Of a DNA stretch of 33,419 nucleotides, positions 31,856 to 33,419 are shown in pieces (within the stretch, counting starts at the first letter, position 1; each line of letters starts with the position of its first letter). The stretch covers positions 1 to 33,419 of the forward strand of contig CADAER010000018.1 of NCBI GenBank assembly GCA_902787025.1. Direction: 5' to 3'. Both the position numbers and the translations under genes were made by a program. The notes below the pieces were generated by a model. It searched no databases and was not told the DNA's origin. It was given only the letters and a program-made list of their open reading frames with translations. Source of the stretch: Oscillospiraceae bacterium. GTDB lineage: Bacteria > Bacillota > Clostridia > Oscillospirales > Acutalibacteraceae.

Positions 31856-32026
31856 TTACCCGTCAATACCCATCTTTTCCTTTAAATCGCCGAGGGATTT
31901 CTCAAACTGCGCCTTAGTAATCGCGCCGTGTTCGAGAAAGAGCTCGAGCGTGCGTTTCTGCTCCTCAAACAGTTCCTTTTTCTTTTCGGAAGCGGGCAGG
32001 ACGGAGAAGTCTTTGCTCTGAGTCAT
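31856..32026 (-). CDS. Small SHOCT-like protein (56 aa)
   Basis: A short gene with ATG at 32026, three bases after the AI-2E permease stop; AGGAG lies about 12 bases upstream inside that gene. Lys/Glu-rich helix (residues 14-30) followed by LEHGAITKAQFEKSLGDL (31-48), which has the GxITxxxFExxxxxL pattern of SHOCT oligomerisation tails. No membrane segment. Co-transcribed with the permease gene; function unknown. Confidence 0.75.
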   Translation of the reverse strand: MTQSKDFSVLPASEKKKELFEEQKRTLELFLEHGAITKAQFEKSLGDLKEKMGIDG

Positions 32027-32029
32027 ATA

Positions 32030-33367
32030 TTATTTCTTCTCCTGTGCGGAAACATCCTTGTCGGCGAGGTCTTCCTTCGTCGCTTTTTCCGCGTTCTGCG
32101 ATGTTTCGTTGAGGCGTTTGAGCGCGGTCTGCAATCTCTGCATCACGGGTTTTATTATCTCCTGGTCGGGCGGGAGGCTTTCCTGGGTGGCGAGTTTCTT
32201 CTTTTCGCCCCAGAGGTGGATGACGCCGTCCTCGTTGAGCTTGACTATGACAACCATTGTAATCGGCAGAACGAACATACCGATAACGCCTATGGTCTGC
32301 AAGCCGATATACATTCCCATAAGGGTGAGAATGGGAGGAATTCCGAGATTGGCGCCGACGAGCTTGGGCTCAAGGACCTGTCTTATGACGGTGATGAGGG
32401 CGTACATTACGGCGAGACCGAGAGCCATACCGAACTGGTGCGAAATGAGCAGGCAGTAAAGCGCCCAGGGAACCATGACGGCGCCCGTGCCGAGAACGGG
32501 GAGAATATCGACAACGGCGGTGAAAATGGCGATGGTGAACAGGTGGTTGCCGGTATAGACTCCGATGAGTTTGAGAAGTCCGAGACCGAGAGACAGTTCG
32601 CAGAAGGTTACGCCGATGATAATGATATAGGATTTTGCCATCTGGCCGAGGGAGTGAAGGGTGATTCTCTTTACGGTTGAGATTTTATCCGCCGTGGTCT
32701 TTTTGAGAGTCTTTTTGGCGGTTTCGGCAAGACCGTCATAGCCGAGGGTGAGGAAGAAGCTCGCGATGAAGAAAATGAGGACGGCGATAAGCTTTGACGG
32801 AACAGACATTGCCGTTGAAATAACGGGATTGGCGATTCCTTTTATGTTGAATTTCGCCGCGATATCCGAGAGCGAAAAGCCCATAAGGCTCATAATTCCC
32901 GTAAGTTCCTCGCCGCTTTCGGCGTAGTCAATCATTTTTGCGAACGCCGCTTCGACGGCGGCGGTTGCCGTCTCGCCCGTATGGCCGGGGATAATCGAGA
33001 CGATACGAAGGGCGATGCCGTGCAGGCTTTCGAGGAAGGCGGGCAGGTCGGCGAGCTTGGCGGCGATGAAGTCCTTGAAATCGACTATCTCGCTGTAAAC
33101 GCTGTAACCGAGAAGGCCCACGATACCCAGGGCGATTATCAGGAAAAGGATGAGAAGTATGCCCGAGACGATACCTTTTTTAACCTTTATTTTCTTTGAA
33201 ATCGCGGTCACGGGCTTTTGCAGGATAACCGCCGTGGCAAAGGCGAAAATGAAGGGTGAAAACAGCCAGAAGGCGTATTTCATAAACAGGAAAAACGCGG
33301 CTATAATCACCGCGAAATAGGCGGTGTTGATAAGCATTGAGCGGCGTTGTTCGGTCAGATTGTTCAT
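32030..33367 (-). CDS. AI-2E family permease (YtvI-like)
   Basis: 445 aa, ATG with GGAGG ten bases upstream. Roughly eight hydrophobic helices with the family motifs near the end of the membrane part: VVDILPVLGTGAVMVPWALY and EPKLVGANLGIPPILTLMGM. The C-terminal 60 residues are charged and cytoplasmic. The family name comes from E. coli TqsA, which affects autoinducer-2 export; many members are instead cation/proton antiporters, so the substrate is open. The promoter lies outside the window. Confidence 0.92.
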   Translation of the reverse strand: MNNLTEQRRSMLINTAYFAVIIAAFFLFMKYAFWLFSPFIFAFATAVILQKPVTAISKKIKVKKGIVSGILLILFLIIALGIVGLLGYSVYSEIVDFKDFIAAKLADLPAFLESLHGIALRIVSIIPGHTGETATAAVEAAFAKMIDYAESGEELTGIMSLMGFSLSDIAAKFNIKGIANPVISTAMSVPSKLIAVLIFFIASFFLTLGYDGLAETAKKTLKKTTADKISTVKRITLHSLGQMAKSYIIIIGVTFCELSLGLGLLKLIGVYTGNHLFTIAIFTAVVDILPVLGTGAVMVPWALYCLLISHQFGMALGLAVMYALITVIRQVLEPKLVGANLGIPPILTLMGMYIGLQTIGVIGMFVLPITMVVIVKLNEDGVIHLWGEKKKLATQESLPPDQEIIKPVMQRLQTALKRLNETSQNAEKATKEDLADKDVSAQEKK

Positions 33368-33419
33368 AAGACGGGAACCTCCTTTGCTTCGACCGTAAAG
33401 GCACTGCTCTTCAGCGTCG

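Overview
The window looks like chromosomal DNA from a gut- or rumen-type Firmicute of class Clostridia, perhaps order Oscillospirales. This is inferred from strong AGGAGG-type Shine-Dalgarno sites at nearly every gene, the mix of families (PucR/CdaR-type regulator, ftsE-ftsX followed by an M23 EnvC-like factor, YycJ-like nuclease fold, DUF3784, CPBP proteases) and moderate GC content. No rRNA, tRNA, CRISPR array, integrase or transposase was seen, so the lineage call is inference only.

Layout. 1-395: non-coding mosaic of GC-rich interspersed repeats. 512-3404 (minus strand): the most unusual locus, a compact operon with one radical SAM/SPASM enzyme fused to a C-terminal JAMM metalloprotease domain, followed by SIX tandem small peptide genes and closed by an intrinsic terminator. 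Three of the six peptides have fewer than 60 codons. All six end in the same 20-residue block beginning [YF]YGCP[ND]S, with one invariant Cys exactly 17 residues from the C-terminus, while their N-termini are unrelated in length and sequence. I read this as an undescribed or little-described RiPP (ribosomally made, post-translationally modified peptide) system in which modification and proteolysis may sit in one polypeptide. 3460-12464: a carbohydrate-active region: a secreted GH16 glucanase on the minus strand, divergent from a plus-strand run with a metallophosphoesterase, a DUF5131 protein, a GH42-like barrel protein, an SGNH esterase, a deacetylase-like barrel protein, a DUF3784 protein, an alpha/beta hydrolase and a half-size DMT transporter. 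12486-15387: an SLC13/ArsB-type permease divergent from an alpha/beta hydrolase and an aldo-keto reductase.

15409-20073 (minus strand) is a probable operon: murA, YycJ-like MBL protein, RsuA-type pseudouridine synthase, hydroxypyruvate-isomerase-like protein and a secreted MBL protein. 20365-26709 (plus strand) is the cell-envelope block: CdaR-like regulator, a structured leader, ftsE-ftsX-envC-like overlapping genes, then an S41/PDZ protease homologue that has lost both catalytic residues, then mtnN. 26731-27928 is a decayed flavoprotein gene. 28009-29575 is a MerR regulator with its own MerR-type promoter, overlapping a CPBP membrane protease gene. 29637-33367 (minus strand) holds an EF-G paralogue with altered GTPase motifs, plus an AI-2E family permease with a small SHOCT-like gene behind it.

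The main points for follow-up are the six-peptide rSAM-JAMM cassette, the pseudo-protease beside FtsEX/EnvC, the degenerate GTPase and the MerR-type operator.
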